Source: Saccharibacillus sacchari DSM 19268
GTDB lineage: Bacteria; Bacillota; Bacilli; Paenibacillales; Paenibacillaceae
Assembly (NCBI RefSeq): GCF_000585395.1
Contig: NZ_KK073875.1
Span: forward strand, 5,384,274-5,448,273
Direction of reading: 5' to 3'
DNA: 64,000 nucleotides
Part shown: one piece after another, positions 44,780-53,403 of the stretch
Numbering within the stretch: position 1 is the stretch's first letter
Layout: each line of letters opens with the position of its first letter
The notes under the pieces: model-generated
The model's database searches: none
Seen by the model: only the letters and a program-made list of their open reading frames with translations
Told to the model about the DNA's origin: nothing
Position numbers and translations under genes: made by a program

Positions 44780-45151
44780 TTATCGATACTGCCTCGGATC
44801 ATTCGGCTTCGGGATCGGTTCGGGACGGCTTTTGCACCATTCGACGGCGTAATCGCTCAGTTCATCGAATAACTCATAATTACGGTAAGCAATATGCGGT
44901 TGGCGCATACGATTCAGGATGATCTCGATCCGTTCACGGTCGTGGTTATTCAGCCTCATCGGGTCAAATGTGATCTCGATAAAGTCGCAAAACAATTCAT
45001 GACCTTCGTCCCAATTGGCATTGCCGTTGCGTTCGGCTTCGTCGCGCAGGCGCCCTACCGAGCGAATCAATTCTCCCTGCACCGTAGAAGCTTGACCGCC
45101 GTCGGGAACCAGGCTTTCCCACAATCTTTTAAATTCTTCCGCATGCTTCAT
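44780..45151 (-). CDS. Hypothetical protein
   Basis: 123 residues from ATG 45151, preceded by GAGGAG at seven bases. Mostly helical and acidic, no signal peptide and no membrane segment. MKHAEEFKRLWESLVPDGGQ opens it; a central NHDRERIEIILNRMRQPHIAYRNYELFD segment looks like a small helical bundle. No family recognised. Its neighbour downstream in the minus direction is the AT-rich repeat cluster, and it seems to be monocistronic. Confidence 0.75.
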   Translation of the reverse strand: MKHAEEFKRLWESLVPDGGQASTVQGELIRSVGRLRDEAERNGNANWDEGHELFCDFIEITFDPMRLNNHDRERIEIILNRMRQPHIAYRNYELFDELSDYAVEWCKSRPEPIPKPNDPRQYR

Positions 45152-45234
45152 AAGGTTCTCCTCTCGCATCTATACCCTCAGACTCTCTTTGGATATAACC
45201 TATTACTCTATACTCGATAAACACAGGGCTTTCG

Positions 45235-45558
45235 CTAAAAAATCCCCAGCTCGTTCGCAGTCACCCGACTGAGCTGTGCTTCAAAATTTTCGCTCGCCGC
45301 GATCTCGGATACAAGATGCCAGCGGCCGCCGCTGTCGAGTCCGTACACGCGCCAGCCTCCGGCGTCCAGTCGGAACTGCGCGACGGGCAGCTCGATCCAG
45401 CGCGTGCCGTCTTTCGAGGGGCGCTGTTCGACCAGAGTCAATTCGTCGCCTTCGAGCGCATAGCCGATGCTCCGACGATTGCGCAATTGTTCTTCGGCGG
45501 TACTCTCCATATAATGCCGCATAACCTTTTCGATCCGTCTTTTCGTAAAATCATCCAT
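45235..45558 (-). CDS. DUF3024 family protein
   Basis: 107 residues from ATG 45558 (the frame continues 8 codons further). MDDFTKRRIEKVMRHYMEST, VEQRPSKDGTRWIELPVAQFR and the closing WRVYGLDSGGRWHLVSEI fit DUF3024 as I recall it. Function unknown. It lies 41 bases from the ASCH-domain gene on the same strand and may share its transcript. Confidence 0.75.
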   Translation of the reverse strand: MDDFTKRRIEKVMRHYMESTAEEQLRNRRSIGYALEGDELTLVEQRPSKDGTRWIELPVAQFRLDAGGWRVYGLDSGGRWHLVSEIAASENFEAQLSRVTANELGIF

Positions 45559-45598
45559 TGCCGCTAAGCCTCTCTTCTCCAAGTTCTACTCTGCCTAT

Positions 45599-46030
45599 TT
45601 AGGGTCGGATCTCCAATTTCTTGTTCAATTCCTGCTCAAGCGGCGATCCGTCTTCTACGCGACGATAAGAAAGTGGCGGCCGGAAGCCGAACGTATCGCG
45701 AAGTTCGGTAAGCGGCATCGGTTCGATCTTCTGCAGCGACAGCAAAGGAAGCGCATATCCTTTCGACGCGCCTTTGAAATAAGCGAGCGTATCCGCATAG
45801 GAACCGGCCTCGTCTTTTTCCGCAATCGCGGCCAGTTCTTCGGGCGTTCCGATGATCGGACGGCCGAATTCGGCATAAGCCGCGACAGCCGAGACCGGCG
45901 CAGCCAGATACAAAAAGGCCGAGGTCGCTTCGTCCGGAAAACGCCGCCGGAATTCGTGCCGCTTCGTCCCTTCGATCAAGCGCGCATACGGACCCGGACG
46001 AAGACTGAGAATCAACGGCGCGCCGCTCAT
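45599..46030 (-). CDS. ASCH domain protein
   Basis: 143 residues; PUA-like ASCH fold, usually RNA-binding or a deaminase-like hydrolase in other proteins. The opening LILSLRPGPYARLIEGTKRHEFRRRF contains the typical G-x-K-x-x-E-x-R pattern, followed by LYLAAPVSAVAAYAEFG. AAGGAG precedes the ATG at 46030. It may form an operon with the DUF3024 gene. Confidence 0.78.
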   Translation of the reverse strand: MSGAPLILSLRPGPYARLIEGTKRHEFRRRFPDEATSAFLYLAAPVSAVAAYAEFGRPIIGTPEELAAIAEKDEAGSYADTLAYFKGASKGYALPLLSLQKIEPMPLTELRDTFGFRPPLSYRRVEDGSPLEQELNKKLEIRP

Positions 46031-46291
46031 CGCAGACTCCTTTTGATCGATTGCCGATCACTTTCGTTCACATATCGCGCCATGGCAAACCCTCCGTTTT
46101 CGCTATCGAATTCTTCTACATGCTTCAGGATACCACTTCGCTCCGCACGATTCGCGTACGTTCACCGATTTGTGACAAGGTTACGGACGTTGACAATTTT
46201 CATTCTTCGATTTTATAATGAATACCGCAAGCAAACGACATACTAAAATCGAACGGTCGTGGATTTTTCTAGGGACGCTTCCCTATTTTCG

Positions 46292-46483
46292 CCACACGAA
46301 TGCCTTAGGACGTGTCTTCAAACCTACTGACGTGTATCTTTTACTGCCTTTTCGCCCTCAGCTGCGTCACTTTCCCTTGACGTGCCCCGGCACGCCTGCG
46401 GAAAAGTTCCTTGCCGAGAACGAAAATTCAGTAAAATCTACGTCCGTCGAGGTTTGAAGACACGCCCTAGGGCGTTCGTGTGG
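46292..46483. mobile_element. MITE-like inverted-repeat element
   Basis: 192 bases, no ORF. About 50-base inverted repeats: the left arm includes GGACGTGTCTTCAAACCT and the right arm, reverse complemented, GGGCGTGTCTTCAAACCT, both continuing into a TTTTACTG..TTTTCG block. An outer CCACACGAA / TTCGTGTGG extends the pairing. A small GTGCC / GGCAC hairpin is in the centre. No transposase is present. It lies just upstream of the EamA gene and its right end, followed by six T, may also act as a terminator or leader structure. The gap 46031-46514 is otherwise featureless. Confidence 0.65.
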
Positions 46484-46514
46484 CTTTTTTGCATTCATTT
46501 CAAGGAGGATTTTG

Positions 46515-47396
46515 ATGAAAACCTGGCAGTACTCGTTGATCGTTTTTCTCGGAGGTTGTTGTTACGGTATTCTCTCCACATTCGTGAAGTTGGCTTACAG
46601 CGCCGGTTTTTCTTCGCCTGAAGTCACGGGCGCGCAATATTTTTTCGGCGCGGTGCTGAGTTGGATCGGCGTGCTGTTTATCCAAAAGAAACGCCTTGAT
46701 CCGAAAACAATCGTCAAGCTCCTATTGTCCGGCATCCCTTTCGGTCTTACCGGAATCTTTTACTATCTATCCTTGCAGACGCTGAACGCTTCGCTGGCGA
46801 TCGTGCTTCTGTTTCAGTTCATTTGGATCGGGAGCTTGTACGAGTGGCTGTTCCATAAGAAAAAGCCGACCCGTCGCAAGCTCGTCTTGATCGGCATTCT
46901 GCTCGTCGGCTCGCTGCTCGCGGCCAATGTGTTTTCTCAAGAAGACTTTTCCGTATCCTGGCAAGGAACGCTATGGGCCTTGTTGGCGGCTTCGACGTTC
47001 GCCTTGTTCTTGCTGCTCAGCGCCTCTGTCGGGAAAAGCGCTTCGCCGGTGTTAAAAAGCGCCTTTCTCTCGACCGGAGCCACGATTACCGTATTCATCT
47101 GCTTCCCTCCGATCTTTTTGCTCGACCCGGACAGGCTCTTTGCGTTAAGCCCTTACGGTCTGGTGCTCGGAATCTTCGGCGTGTTGCTCCCGCCTTTGCT
47201 GTATTCGATCGGCATGCCGCATATCGGTTCGGGAACAGGCTCGATCATGACGTCGTCCGAGCTTCCGATAGCGGTTCTGATGTCTTCGATCGTGTTGGGC
47301 GAAGCGGTAAACGGGTATCAATGGATAGGGATCATCGTGATTTTATGCAGCATCGCGCTTGGAAGCTGTACACCGAAGGAGGAGACGGGATCATGA
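46515..47396 (+). CDS. EamA family metabolite exporter
   Basis: Ten-helix drug/metabolite transporter, substrate unknown. 293 residues from ATG 46515 with AAGGAGG six bases upstream. Two EamA halves: helices of about 5-130 with LRKL-type turn and FVKLAYSAGFSSPEV, and about 155-290 with the terminal IGTGSIMTSSELPIAVLMSSIVLGEAV pattern. It overlaps the downstream deaminase gene by four bases (ATGA at 47393-47396), so the export of a deaminated or related base is thinkable, though unproven. Confidence 0.87.
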   Translation: MKTWQYSLIVFLGGCCYGILSTFVKLAYSAGFSSPEVTGAQYFFGAVLSWIGVLFIQKKRLDPKTIVKLLLSGIPFGLTGIFYYLSLQTLNASLAIVLLFQFIWIGSLYEWLFHKKKPTRRKLVLIGILLVGSLLAANVFSQEDFSVSWQGTLWALLAASTFALFLLLSASVGKSASPVLKSAFLSTGATITVFICFPPIFLLDPDRLFALSPYGLVLGIFGVLLPPLLYSIGMPHIGSGTGSIMTSSELPIAVLMSSIVLGEAVNGYQWIGIIVILCSIALGSCTPKEETGS

Positions 47397-47875
47397 TTTC
47401 GAAAAAAGACATGGAGCACTTGGAACGCTGCGTGGAACTTGCGCGGGAAGGATTGGCCGACGGCAACGATCCTTTCGGCTCTTTGCTGGTCGATCGGCAA
47501 GGCCGCGTGCGCAAAGAAGACTACAACCGGGTATCCGGCGGCGATCCGACGCAGCACCCGGAATTCGCGTTGGCGCGTTGGGCGGCCGAGCACATGACGC
47601 CGGACGAACGCGCGCAAGCTACCGTCTATACTTCAGGCGAACATTGCCCAATGTGCGCCGCGGCTCATGCCTGGGTCGGATTAGGAAGAATCGTTTACGC
47701 GAGTTCTTCGGCCCAATTATCGCAATGGATGCAAGAACTCGGCGCCGCGCCGTCGCCGGTTTGCAATTTATCGATTCCGGATGTGATTCGCGATGCGCAA
47801 GTAGACGGACCCGCGCCTGCGTTGTCCGATTCGATCAAGGCTTTGCAGGTCGAAGCGTATCGCCGAAACAAGTAA
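47393..47875 (+). CDS. Nucleoside/cytidine deaminase family protein
   Basis: Zinc hydrolase of the tRNA-adenosine / guanine deaminase type. 160 residues, start ATG 47393 inside the end of the EamA gene. Zinc His and proton-shuttle Glu appear as HPEFALARW (usual form HAE), and the Cys pair is in EHCPMCAAAHAW. The N-terminal half has DPFGSLLVD, the usual substrate-side segment. Guanine deaminase-like by length; the substrate is not certain. A terminator follows at 47910-47969. Confidence 0.88.
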   Translation: MISKKDMEHLERCVELAREGLADGNDPFGSLLVDRQGRVRKEDYNRVSGGDPTQHPEFALARWAAEHMTPDERAQATVYTSGEHCPMCAAAHAWVGLGRIVYASSSAQLSQWMQELGAAPSPVCNLSIPDVIRDAQVDGPAPALSDSIKALQVEAYRRNK

Positions 47876-47909
47876 TCATTCGCTTCATGCCGACGATACG
47901 CGATAGACG

Positions 47910-47969
47910 AAAATCTCTCCCCAAACAGACGATGCGGCAAAAGGCCGCTCGCTGCAAGGAGAGATTTTT
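47910..47969. terminator. Bidirectional terminator
   Basis: AAAATCTCTCC / GGAGAGATTTTT with an inner GCGGC / GCCGC pairing. Between the convergent deaminase and GNAT genes. Confidence 0.8.
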
Positions 47970-47979
47970 CGGTTGCGCA

Positions 47980-48483
47980 TCATAAATCCGCGACCATCGT
48001 CATCGAGGTTCCTTCCCACCCGACTTCCTGGAATCCGAAACGCCGATACAGCTTTACGGCAGCCGCGTTATCCGGATCTACGCTGAGCGACGCCCGCTTC
48101 ACGCCTTGCGCCCGCAGTCCGTCCAGCAAATGGCTCATCAAAGCACTGCCGATTCCTTTTCCCCGGCTGGCTTCCGTAAGCGCCATACCCAACTCCGGCA
48201 CGTCCGGCGCGACGTAGCCGTAACCCCGGTCGCTTTCCGGAAAAATCCGCGCCGTAGCCGATCCGAGCGGCACACCTTCGGGGGTTTCGGCGATCACGCC
48301 GAAGTCGCCTTCGCGTCCCCAACCTTCCATATACTTGCGCATAAACGGCTCTTCCAAAATGCTGCGCTCGAACGGCTTTTCGTCTTTTTTGACATACAGC
48401 GATTCGAACAGCATATCCCACAAAAAAGGAATATCTTTTTCCTCTGCGGCGCGAATCCGGTATTCGGTCGATAATCGTTCCAT
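47980..48483 (-). CDS. GNAT family N-acetyltransferase
   Basis: 167 residues from ATG 48483 with AAGGAGG before it; the open frame extends 19 codons further into the neighbouring gene. The acetyl-CoA binding loop is EASRGKGIGSALMSHLLDGL at about 108-127, the C-terminal part VDPDNAAAVKLYRRFGFQEVG is characteristic. The N-terminus IRAAEEKDIPFLWDMLFESLY gives the usual first strand and helix. Acceptor unknown. It follows the NTR-like gene by 26 bases and may be its operon partner. Confidence 0.88.
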   Translation of the reverse strand: MERLSTEYRIRAAEEKDIPFLWDMLFESLYVKKDEKPFERSILEEPFMRKYMEGWGREGDFGVIAETPEGVPLGSATARIFPESDRGYGYVAPDVPELGMALTEASRGKGIGSALMSHLLDGLRAQGVKRASLSVDPDNAAAVKLYRRFGFQEVGWEGTSMTMVADL

Positions 48484-48509
48484 GCTTATCCTCCTTATGA
48501 TGCTTCTTG

Positions 48510-49106
48510 TTAATTCTTTCGGCCGCGAACGGCAATCCATCCTCCGACGACGATCACGATCAGAGCGACGCCTCCGAGCGTGACGGGAAGCCAGGACAAC
48601 CCTCTTGTTCGTTCCGGTTCCGCTGCGGCTGATTCTTCAGCGTTCGCGCGATCCGGCGGATCCTCGAATTTCGTGCCCGCCCCAAGCTCCTGCAAGTCCT
48701 TCATGACGTCCGCGTTCGCCTGCGTCACTTCGCCGGATCGGCTGCAATTGACGACTTCGTATCGACCGTCATGCTCGTACGGATACAGCAGATACGTTTT
48801 CCCTTTTTCAAAATCGAACTGGCAGCTGCTCCAGCTCGTATATACGACCGTTTCCGGTTCGTCCATGCCTTTCCAGCTTTCGTTCACGCTCAAGGTTGCG
48901 GCATAATAAGCCTCTTTTCGATCGCTTTTAAATTCCCCGATGCTTTGGACCGTCCCCGTAAACGTCGCAGCCGATCTTTCTTTGGCTTCCGTTGCGTTTT
49001 CCGGTAACAAACAGCTGCAAGCCGCGGCTTTTTGTATCGGAAAAGCGACCGACAGCGTCATCAGCAAAAGCGCGATAGCGATTGCAAGTTTCCATACTTT
49101 TCGCAT
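48510..49106 (-). CDS. NTR/TIMP-like secreted protein with C-terminal anchor
   Basis: 198 residues. Signal peptide to about 29 (hydrophobic, ending AAA), then the mature start CSCLLPENATEAKERSAATF, which with its CxC and the strand TGTVQSIGE is the hallmark of the tissue-inhibitor-of-metalloproteinase (NTR) fold as seen in bacterial homologues. A third and fourth Cys occur in SSCQFDFEKG and EVVNCSRSG. A Glu/Ala-rich segment leads to a C-terminal helix at about 172-194 with a basic tail, so it is displayed outside on a membrane anchor. Whether it inhibits a protease is unknown. GGAGGG precedes the ATG. Confidence 0.8.
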   Translation of the reverse strand: MRKVWKLAIAIALLLMTLSVAFPIQKAAACSCLLPENATEAKERSAATFTGTVQSIGEFKSDRKEAYYAATLSVNESWKGMDEPETVVYTSWSSCQFDFEKGKTYLLYPYEHDGRYEVVNCSRSGEVTQANADVMKDLQELGAGTKFEDPPDRANAEESAAAEPERTRGLSWLPVTLGGVALIVIVVGGWIAVRGRKN

Positions 49107-49354
49107 CTTTTTCCCTCCTTCGAATCGATCGATAAGCAGAGTCTTCTTTATAGACGCACGTTTTTGGAAAAAAGTTCCACGGACTCCATAATGGCGACAC
49201 TTATTCGATCTATCCTTTACGCATTTGCGTCTCGACGGTCCATTTCGGGTAATAACTGAAGAATTGTTGAAAACCGCGCATTTATTTCACTCATTTTTTC
49301 AACGCGTTTTTTTATCCCACATTGATTATCCAAGAAGGAGAGCTGGTCCATCCT

Positions 49355-51574
49355 ATGAGTAAAACGATTTTCGTATCCAACCGCCTTCCCGTCACCGTCT
49401 CCAAGAACGAATCCGGCCTGGACTACAAAGAAAGCATAGGCGGTCTGGCTACCGGGCTTAAAAATTACCATGAACAAGGCGACACGATCTGGGCAGGTTG
49501 GCCCGGCGTCTCGCAGGACGACCTGAGCGAGGAAGAAGCGTCTTCGATCGCTTCCACGTTGAAAAGCGACTACAAATGCTTGTCGGTTCCGCTTACGTCC
49601 GACGATATCGAAGAATACTACCACGGCTTCTGCAACGAAACGATCTGGCCCCTTTTCCATTACTTCACGAGCGCGGTCGAATACAAAGCCGAGACGTGGG
49701 AAGCGTACAAACGCGTCAACCGCAAGTTCTTCGAAGCCGTCGATCCGCTGATTAAAGAAGACGACACGATCTGGATTCACGACTACCAACTCATGCTGCT
49801 GCCGCAGATGATCCGGGAAAAGCATCCTGACGTCAAAATCGGTTTTTTCCTGCATATTCCGTTCCCTTCCTACGAGATTTACCGTCAAATGATCTGGCGC
49901 ACCGAGATTCTCGAAGGCTTGATGGGCGCGAACCTGATCGGTTTCCATACGTACGATTACGTGCGCCACTTCCTGAGCAGCGTGCGCCGTTTGCTCGGAC
50001 ACGAACATAGTCTGTATAAAATGCAGCTGGAGTCGCATATCGTGCAAGTGGACGCGTTCCCGATGGGCATCGACTACGACTACTTCGCCAACACGCCGAC
50101 CCGCGAGAACGCGTCGCAGGAAACGATGGATTTCGTGAAAAGCACGAAAGACGTGCGCAACATCATCTCGGTCGACCGCCTGGATTACACCAAAGGCATT
50201 CCGGACCGCATCAAGGCGTTCAAAGCCTTCCTCGCCAACTATCCGGAATATCGGGAAAAGGTGCGCCTCAACCTGATTATCGCCCCGTCCCGCGTCGGCA
50301 TCGAAAAATACGACAACCTGAAGCGGGAGATCGAGGAGCTTGTCAGCGAAGTGAACGGCGAATACGGCACATTCAACTGGATGCCGGTCTGGTTCTTTTT
50401 CCGCACGGTATCCCAAGACGACCTGATCGCCTTCTATCGGCATAGCGACGTGCTGCTCGTCACGCCGCTGCGCGACGGCATGAATCTGGTCGCCAAGGAA
50501 TACGTCGCGTCGCGCAACGATTACAAAGGCATGCTCGTCATGAGCGAAACGGCCGGAGCGGCCAGCGAACTGGGCGAAGCCGTAATCGTCAATACGAACG
50601 ATCACGAAGCGATTGCCGCGGGGATCAAGATGGCGCTCGAAATGCCGGAAGACGACAAAATGGACCGCAACAAAAACATGCACCGCCGCATCTCCCGCTA
50701 CAACGTCAAGTTCTGGGCGGAAGAGTTCTTGAACACGCTGCAAGGTTCGCCGGAGGAGAAGATCCATACCGAGCCGCTGGACCGCCTGACTTCCGCTTCG
50801 TCGGAACTCGATCTGGCGTATCGGACCGCGGAGAAGCGCGTGCTGTTCCTGGATTACGACGGAACGCTCGTCGGCTTCAAGCCGACGCCGGATCAAGCGC
50901 GTCCGGACCGCGAACTCAAGCAGCTTTTGACCACGCTGACCGAAGATCCAAAAAATACGGTCGTTATCATCACGGGACGCGATCGTTTCACGGCGGAAAA
51001 GTGGTTGGGCGACCTGAATCTCAGCATCGTTGCCGCGCACGGACTTTGGTTCCGTCCGGCGGGCGGCGAATGGACGATGACGCTCAATATCGACAACGAG
51101 TGGAAAGAATCGATCCGTCCGATCATGGAGACGTATACCGACCGGACGCCGGGCTCCCTGATCGAAGAAAAAGATTATTCGATCGCTTGGCACTACCGCC
51201 AATCCGAACCGGATATCGCGGCCGTAAAACGCAATGAGCTGAAAGAAGCGCTCATGTCGATCACCCAATCCATGACAGTCGGCGTGCTGGACGGCAACAA
51301 AGTCATCGAAGTGAAAGACACGCGAGTCAACAAAGGCCACGGCGCGCATTTGGTATTGAGCCAAGGTCATTACGACTTCGTATTCGGCGCCGGCGACGAC
51401 CGGACCGACGAAGACATGTTCGCGGCACTGCCGGAAGATGCCTATTCCGTGAAAATCGGCAAAGAAGTGACGGCGGCCCGGTACCGCCTGAAATCTTCGA
51501 GCGATATCCGCGCATTGTTGGGACGCTTCACGCAAGTATCCGGCGAAGTCGCGGAAGAACAGGCAAAACGTTAA
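49355..51574 (+). CDS. Trehalose-6-phosphate synthase fused to trehalose-phosphatase
   Basis: Makes trehalose from UDP-glucose and glucose-6-phosphate in two steps within one chain, for osmotic or desiccation protection. 739 residues from the ATG at 49355; AAGGAG stands 14 bases upstream, rather far, and the frame continues upstream to 49322. OtsA (GT20) part at about 1-470: SNRLPVTV, IGGLATGL, HDYQLMLLP, the glucose-phosphate region GFHTYDYVRHFL, VDRLDYTKGIPDRI and LVTPLRDGMNLVAKE. OtsB (HAD) part at about 500-735: FLDYDGTLVGF, ITGRDRFT, KDTRVNKGHGA and GAGDDRTDEDMF. All catalytic residues are there. An antisense frame of 772 codons over it is not a gene. Confidence 0.95.
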   Translation: MSKTIFVSNRLPVTVSKNESGLDYKESIGGLATGLKNYHEQGDTIWAGWPGVSQDDLSEEEASSIASTLKSDYKCLSVPLTSDDIEEYYHGFCNETIWPLFHYFTSAVEYKAETWEAYKRVNRKFFEAVDPLIKEDDTIWIHDYQLMLLPQMIREKHPDVKIGFFLHIPFPSYEIYRQMIWRTEILEGLMGANLIGFHTYDYVRHFLSSVRRLLGHEHSLYKMQLESHIVQVDAFPMGIDYDYFANTPTRENASQETMDFVKSTKDVRNIISVDRLDYTKGIPDRIKAFKAFLANYPEYREKVRLNLIIAPSRVGIEKYDNLKREIEELVSEVNGEYGTFNWMPVWFFFRTVSQDDLIAFYRHSDVLLVTPLRDGMNLVAKEYVASRNDYKGMLVMSETAGAASELGEAVIVNTNDHEAIAAGIKMALEMPEDDKMDRNKNMHRRISRYNVKFWAEEFLNTLQGSPEEKIHTEPLDRLTSASSELDLAYRTAEKRVLFLDYDGTLVGFKPTPDQARPDRELKQLLTTLTEDPKNTVVIITGRDRFTAEKWLGDLNLSIVAAHGLWFRPAGGEWTMTLNIDNEWKESIRPIMETYTDRTPGSLIEEKDYSIAWHYRQSEPDIAAVKRNELKEALMSITQSMTVGVLDGNKVIEVKDTRVNKGHGAHLVLSQGHYDFVFGAGDDRTDEDMFAALPEDAYSVKIGKEVTAARYRLKSSSDIRALLGRFTQVSGEVAEEQAKR

Positions 51575-51604
51575 AATAAATATAATCTTCGCTTAAAACA
51601 TGAA

Positions 51605-51645
51605 AAGGAGTTCGCGCCGCATATGGCGCGAACTCCTTATTTATT
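51605..51645 (+). terminator. Terminator of the trehalose synthesis gene
   Basis: AAGGAGTTCGCGCC / GGCGCGAACTCCTT followed by ATTTATT. 31 bases past the stop. Confidence 0.85.
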
Positions 51646-51784
51646 CGACTTCATACTGAAAGGCGCAAAATATTAGAGGCATAACTAGTAGTTTAACTGG
51701 ATTCCATATTCATTAAACCTTACAATAAAAAGGAATTATTTCAATAGGTATTGCATGTACCTTTGCAGAAAGGAGAACTGCGTC

Positions 51785-52444
51785 ATGAATCGAAAAAAAG
51801 CTGCGTTCGTGATCTTATCCGTGTTGATTGCGTGCGTATTCGCGATTGTCGGAGGGCGATACTTCGTAACCGGAAGCCTACCTTTTCACTCAACGAACAT
51901 CCAATCCGCGATCCTTCTACCTGACCCATTGATCAAAGAAAAGCAAATCGTCCAGTACGGATTTCCGAAATTCAATCGTGATGCCAGCTATATCGGCTTC
52001 GCCGAACTCGACGCTTTAGAGGAGCACTCGGATATTATTGCGGTCGGCACGCCGGTTCTTCCTTTTGAAGAACGCGAAAATACGACAAGCCGTTATGAAG
52101 ACGGAGTCATGCAGGATTTCGCGACCCTCACCGAATTTGCGGTCGAGACCGTACTGAAAGATCCCGGGGAGGTTGTTCAAAACGGACAAGTCAGCTTCTA
52201 TGAACCGATCGCTTTTGCCAACAACATGCAGGGTTCCAAAGTCCTTTTCTCGATCGCTAACTATCGGGAACTTCAGTATGGAGAACGGTATATCGTATTC
52301 TTGTCCGATAACGGGCAGGGCGGCTACAGCGTCATTAACATGAGCAACGGAACTTTTAATATGAACAAGACGGATCGAACCTCGGGCGACCCGACGCACC
52401 GTCGATTAATGACGCAGATTTGGGACAAGTATGATTTGGAATGA
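51785..52444 (+). CDS. Membrane-anchored hypothetical protein
   Basis: 219 residues from ATG 51785 with AAAGGAG before it. One N-terminal membrane helix (about 7-25, FVILSVLIACVFAIVG), then an extracytoplasmic domain. Recognisable elements are HSDIIAVGTPVLPF, an AVETVLKDPGEVVQNGQVSFYEP strand pair and the later RELQYGERYIVFLSDNG. These resemble small beta-barrel domains of Bacillota surface proteins, but I recognise no family. Single gene between a terminator and the RidA pair. Confidence 0.7.
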   Translation: MNRKKAAFVILSVLIACVFAIVGGRYFVTGSLPFHSTNIQSAILLPDPLIKEKQIVQYGFPKFNRDASYIGFAELDALEEHSDIIAVGTPVLPFEERENTTSRYEDGVMQDFATLTEFAVETVLKDPGEVVQNGQVSFYEPIAFANNMQGSKVLFSIANYRELQYGERYIVFLSDNGQGGYSVINMSNGTFNMNKTDRTSGDPTHRRLMTQIWDKYDLE

Positions 52445-52461
52445 ATCCATGCGGCACATGT

Positions 52462-52851
52462 TCAGTCTTCCGGCACGATCGCCTGAACTTCGATCTCTAC
52501 CAATAGCTCCGGATCGATCAGCGCTTTGACCTCGACCATCGTCGCCACGGGCCGAATATCGCGGAAGACTTCGCCGTGGGCGCGGCCGATTTCTTCCCAT
52601 TGCGAGATGTCGGTCACGAACATGCGGGTGCGCACGACATGTTCCAGCTTGGCTCCGACATGCGCCAAGGCTTCTTCGATCGTTTTGAGAATTTCCGCCG
52701 TCTGCCCATATGGATCGCCGACGCCGACCACTTGTCCGTCCTTCATCGCGGTCGTTCCGGCGACTTCCACCGTATTCCCTACACGCACTGCCCGGCTATA
52801 GCCCACGATCGGTTCCCAAGGGGAGCCCGTTTCGTATCTTTTGCGTTCCAT
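52462..52851 (-). CDS. RidA family protein (first type)
   Basis: 129 residues, YjgF/RidA fold, trimeric. Canonical RidA removes reactive enamine/imine intermediates from PLP enzymes; the Arg required for that (about residue 104 in RPVATMVEVKAL) is present. The opening YSRAVRVGNTVEVAGTTA and the trailing PELLVEIEVQAIV agree with the family. It begins one base after the stop of the second RidA gene upstream (TGA G ATG) and is therefore translated with it. Confidence 0.88.
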   Translation of the reverse strand: MERKRYETGSPWEPIVGYSRAVRVGNTVEVAGTTAMKDGQVVGVGDPYGQTAEILKTIEEALAHVGAKLEHVVRTRMFVTDISQWEEIGRAHGEVFRDIRPVATMVEVKALIDPELLVEIEVQAIVPED

Positions 52852-52852
52852 C

Positions 52853-53305
52853 TCACTCCACCTCGAAAATCGAATCCACGATAATCGGCAAGTTATCGCG
52901 TACCGATACCGCCCCGAAAACGGATCTTGCATGCGAACCGCTTTCGCCGAACACGTCGAGCATCAGCTGCGAGCAGCCGTCCAACACTTTATGATGCTCT
53001 TCGAATTCAGGTGTCGTGTTAACGAACCCTTGCAGCTTAACCACGCGTTTCACCCGATCCAGCGATCCCAATTCGCTTTTGAGCACGGCCAAAATCTCGA
53101 TGCCGGTTTGCCGCGCGAATTCGTATCCCTGCTGCGTCGTATACGCGTCTCCCAACTTGCCTTTCGGACCTCCAGTCGGCCCTTTGCCCGCTACGAACAT
53201 CAAGCCGTTCACGGTAACCGCATTGGCATAAGCTGCGGCGGGCGCGCTTCCTTCCGGCAGTTCGATCCCCAGACTTTTCAGACGCGCTTCGATTTCTTTA
53301 GCCAT
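52853..53305 (-). CDS. RidA family protein (second type)
   Basis: 150 residues. Another RidA-fold protein but of a divergent subgroup: MFVAGKGPTGGPKGKLG, FARQTGIEILAVLKSELGSLDRV and the end GESGSHARSVFGAVSVRDNLPIIVDSIFEVE. The catalytic Arg in the last strand is present as HARSVFG. Its tandem arrangement with a distant paralogue suggests either a heterotrimer or two metabolic roles. Start ATG 53305. Confidence 0.88.
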   Translation of the reverse strand: MAKEIEARLKSLGIELPEGSAPAAAYANAVTVNGLMFVAGKGPTGGPKGKLGDAYTTQQGYEFARQTGIEILAVLKSELGSLDRVKRVVKLQGFVNTTPEFEEHHKVLDGCSQLMLDVFGESGSHARSVFGAVSVRDNLPIIVDSIFEVE

Positions 53306-53403
53306 AAAAGCTTACCTCCACTCTACTTGTTACTCCTTGCTCGCCAACGATCTACAATTTATAATGAATATACTTATTTCATGTAAAGCGGCAAAGGAGT
53401 ACG

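Noticed and set aside
49217-51535. 772-codon minus-strand open frame
   Set aside because: It lies exactly antisense to the OtsA-OtsB fusion, has no ribosome site, and its composition (Arg, Val, Phe, His excess) is that of a codon-bias shadow.
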